From Nephromyces sp. MM_2019 (taxonomy: Eukaryota > Apicomplexa > Aconoidasida > Nephromycida), in contig JADHZB010001642.1 of assembly GCA_015657535.1 (NCBI GenBank), positions 1 to 31,376 of the forward strand: a DNA stretch of 31,376 nucleotides, in the 5' to 3' direction. Under the pieces are notes generated by a model that saw only the letters and a program-made list of their open reading frames with translations, did no database searches and had not been told where the DNA came from. Of the stretch, positions 29,977 through 31,376 are shown piece by piece. The translations under genes were made by a program, and so were the position numbers. Within the stretch, counting starts at the first letter, position 1. Every line of letters starts with the position of its first letter.

Positions 29977-30292
29977 AGCCTATCAAAGGCTGGTAGAAGA
30001 TTTTATACGGCTTTAATATACGCGCACACACAAGATAAATTAGTAGCTGCTATGCTACTGTGTAATAAATAGCGTCTAGGCTGTAGTATATAAGCGAGCG
30101 AAGGACCCCTAACACGGGTCATATTTTCCTTGCAGAAGTTTCTTTCTTCGCACACACTGCTTCCTGGCTAAAGCTCTTAAAGCAGATTTTTCGCCCTTAA
30201 GTATGTCAACACACGCACATGCTCTTATAGAGCAACGAGGGATTCAATAAGCACACATTCTTATAGATAAGCCAGGCAGTCCCGTGTGGTCC
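29977..30292. other. Non-coding stretch, no gene seen
   Basis: Mixed sequence with two short inverted repeats: AGCCT-ATCAA-AGGCT near 29978-29992 and GACCC-CTAACAC-GGGTC near 30104-30120. TTTTCCTTGCAG at about 30125-30136 resembles an acceptor on the + strand, but I found no open exon after it. Confidence 0.5.
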
Positions 30293-30782
30293 TTATCGCA
30301 CGCGAGCCAGGCAAGCCTGGGAAGGATTCGTCACACATGCACAGATAAACAGTAAAAAGGATACACCGACACAAAATTCCACACACAAATACCATCCGTA
30401 CATACACGCACACTTGCGCAGATCTGAATCCCTTTATTTCAATGAAGCGGAAGTTTTTCTCGTCTAGAAAAAAGTGGGTATCCATCCAGGGCATCCACGA
30501 AAGCAATACACACACACAGCCAACATAACATTGAGGCGTGCATACTCTCATTATAAGTATCTATACGCTCAAACATAAAGATACACACAAAAATACACAG
30601 ACATACACCCACACACACACAAATACACACACACACAAATACACACACACACACATACACACACACACAAATACACAAAAATACACACACCCCCACACAC
30701 TGAGTATTAACCTCGGAGAATTCCTATCATTGGAAGCATTCACATGTAGAATACCCAATTTGAAGCTAATTAAGAGTGTCAT
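30293..30782 (-). CDS. Possible three-exon small gene on the minus strand, about 51 residues
   Basis: Reading the minus strand, ATG at 30782 opens MTLLISFKLGILHVNASNDR and reaches a GTGTGTGGGGG donor (exon 30782-30701, phase 1). A TG-rich intron ends CTTTTTTCTAG, and exon 2 (30463-30414) adds EKNFRFIEIKGFRSAQ in phase, followed by a GTGTGCGTG donor. An acceptor CCTTCCCAG leads to a third exon that stops after seven codons (30316-30293). Phases are consistent and intron composition matches this genome's introns on the minus strand. No family is recognised, and chance cannot be excluded. Confidence 0.25.
30584..30692. repeat. (CA)n repeat with ATA interruptions
   Basis: CA runs interrupted by AATA and AAAATA, about 110 bases. 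On the minus strand this is TG-rich like the 5' ends of introns in this gene, so it may lie in an intron of a minus-strand gene. Confidence 0.85.
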
Positions 30783-31099
30783 TAAACCTTATTTTATAGG
30801 AAGAAGGGAAGTTCTCATACATTTTCGCATAAAGAAGAATCCTACTCACCTTTCGTACATACCTACACTCTTAATTTCAAAATTCTGATCGAATCTTCCT
30901 CTTCTTCTCGATAAAATATCGGTTTTTTGATGAATTTTTATCGAATCTTCTTGACAGATTATCTGTTTTACACCACATTTCTACTAATTCCCGCTGTACT
31001 TAGACACCGAGAATGCTCTGGTGACTTCGTGTATGTGTGCGTGCTACTTACTCACGCTTGAGCTATTTACTGATCATGGACTTGTAGCAGCGTGTCGAA
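30783..31099. other. Non-coding AT-rich stretch, no gene seen
   Basis: The sequence is AT-rich with two repeats of ATCGAATCTTC (about 30888 and 30939). TATAAAAT on the minus strand at 30798-30791 lies only about 10 bases ahead of the minus-strand ATG at 30782, too close for a standard TATA box. Confidence 0.5.
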
Positions 31100-31243
31100 A
31101 TGTTCATTACTCTGCTGAGTAAATTGGATAGCAAGCACACACACCAACTTACAGCCTTCACAGAGTTGCTCATGAGAGTTAAATGGTGTTTATACGTTAA
31201 AAATATTCGAAATGCACTTGGATCATCAGCAAATCAGCTCTAA
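31100..31243 (+). CDS. Small ORF of 47 codons, possible first or internal exon
   Basis: ATG at 31100 opens MFITLLSKLDSKHTHQLTAF, continues TELLMRVKWCLYVKN and ends at TAA (31241-31243). The in-frame stop upstream (TAG near 31085) overlaps a weak acceptor GACTTGTAG, so it could instead be an internal exon. GTGTTTATACG at 31186 could be a donor. The predicted sequence forms amphipathic helices and is not a simple repeat. No homologue is recognised. Confidence 0.25.
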   Translation: MFITLLSKLDSKHTHQLTAFTELLMRVKWCLYVKNIRNALGSSANQL

Positions 31244-31258
31244 GCATAATGAAGCATA

Positions 31259-31376
31259 TGCACACACAAACGTACGCATAAACACAAAGACTCAAAAAAA
31301 AGATAGAAGATACACACACGCACATACGAAGGTATACACACACACACACGCAAATATGCAAAGATATACACACACA
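31259..31376. repeat. CA-rich interrupted repeat at the window end
   Basis: CACA runs separated by short AT-rich pieces continue to the end of the window, with a loosely repeated unit CGCA-ATA-CACACA. No coding sequence is visible. Confidence 0.75.

Noticed and set aside
30308..30321. CCAGGC-AA-GCCTGG palindrome as a terminator or protein-binding site
   Set aside because: A 6-bp stem with a 2-base loop has no U-run or other context, and it overlaps a possible acceptor on the minus strand.

Overview
This is eukaryotic nuclear DNA. Coding blocks are cut by GT-AG introns that keep frame across every junction, and the introns are full of TG/CA microsatellites, G-rich and pyrimidine-rich tracts and minisatellites. 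There are no bacterial gene layouts, rRNA or tRNA. Moderate GC, Ser/Ala/Gly/Glu-rich disordered linkers, very large exons and heavy TG/CA repetition suggest a protist. A coccidian apicomplexan or other alveolate is a possibility, but I cannot fix the organism from the sequence.

Nearly the whole window (1 to about 28.6 kb, + strand) is one gene for a giant HECT-type E3 ubiquitin ligase. I could chain 15 exons: 879-2549, 3141-10236, 11081-11490, 12426-14921, 15688-15909, 16339-16609, 16823-21372, 21555-22957, 23475-23812, 24173-24545, 24818-25027, 25525-25722, 26567-26716, 27391-27771 and 28444-28566. All intron phases agree, and the visible product is 6,630 residues (numbered here from the first codon of exon 879-2549). 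The start codon and upstream exons lie left of the window. The order is: helical/disordered N-terminal part; a very long disordered region with a beta-rich module (about 1317-1375), a basic patch (about 1911-1932) and an acidic tract (about 2828-2844); a SPRY domain split by an intron (about 2877-3045); a UBA domain (3091-3135); a CUB-like beta module (about 3851-3930); an all-helical region; a concanavalin A/laminin-G-like region interrupted by a long disordered insertion (about 4849-5742); and a C-terminal HECT domain (about 6150-6630) with catalytic Cys 6587. SPRY, UBA, lectin-like and HECT together recall the giant HERC1/HECTD4 class. SPRY and the lectin-like module probably bind substrates or partners, UBA binds ubiquitin, and HECT transfers ubiquitin through a thioester.

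The last 2.8 kb (28.57-31.38 kb) holds no recognisable family. It contains coding-like fragments with compatible splice signals: a possible alternative C-terminal tail of the ligase (exons 28827-28845 and 29091-29182), a possible two-exon small gene (29528-29976, +), a possible three-exon small gene (30782-30293, -) and a 47-codon ORF (31100-31243, +). The rest is simple repeats. The main biological surprises are the size of the ligase, the disordered insertion inside its lectin-like fold, the G-rich 5' and C-rich 3' asymmetry of many introns, and the intronic minisatellites.
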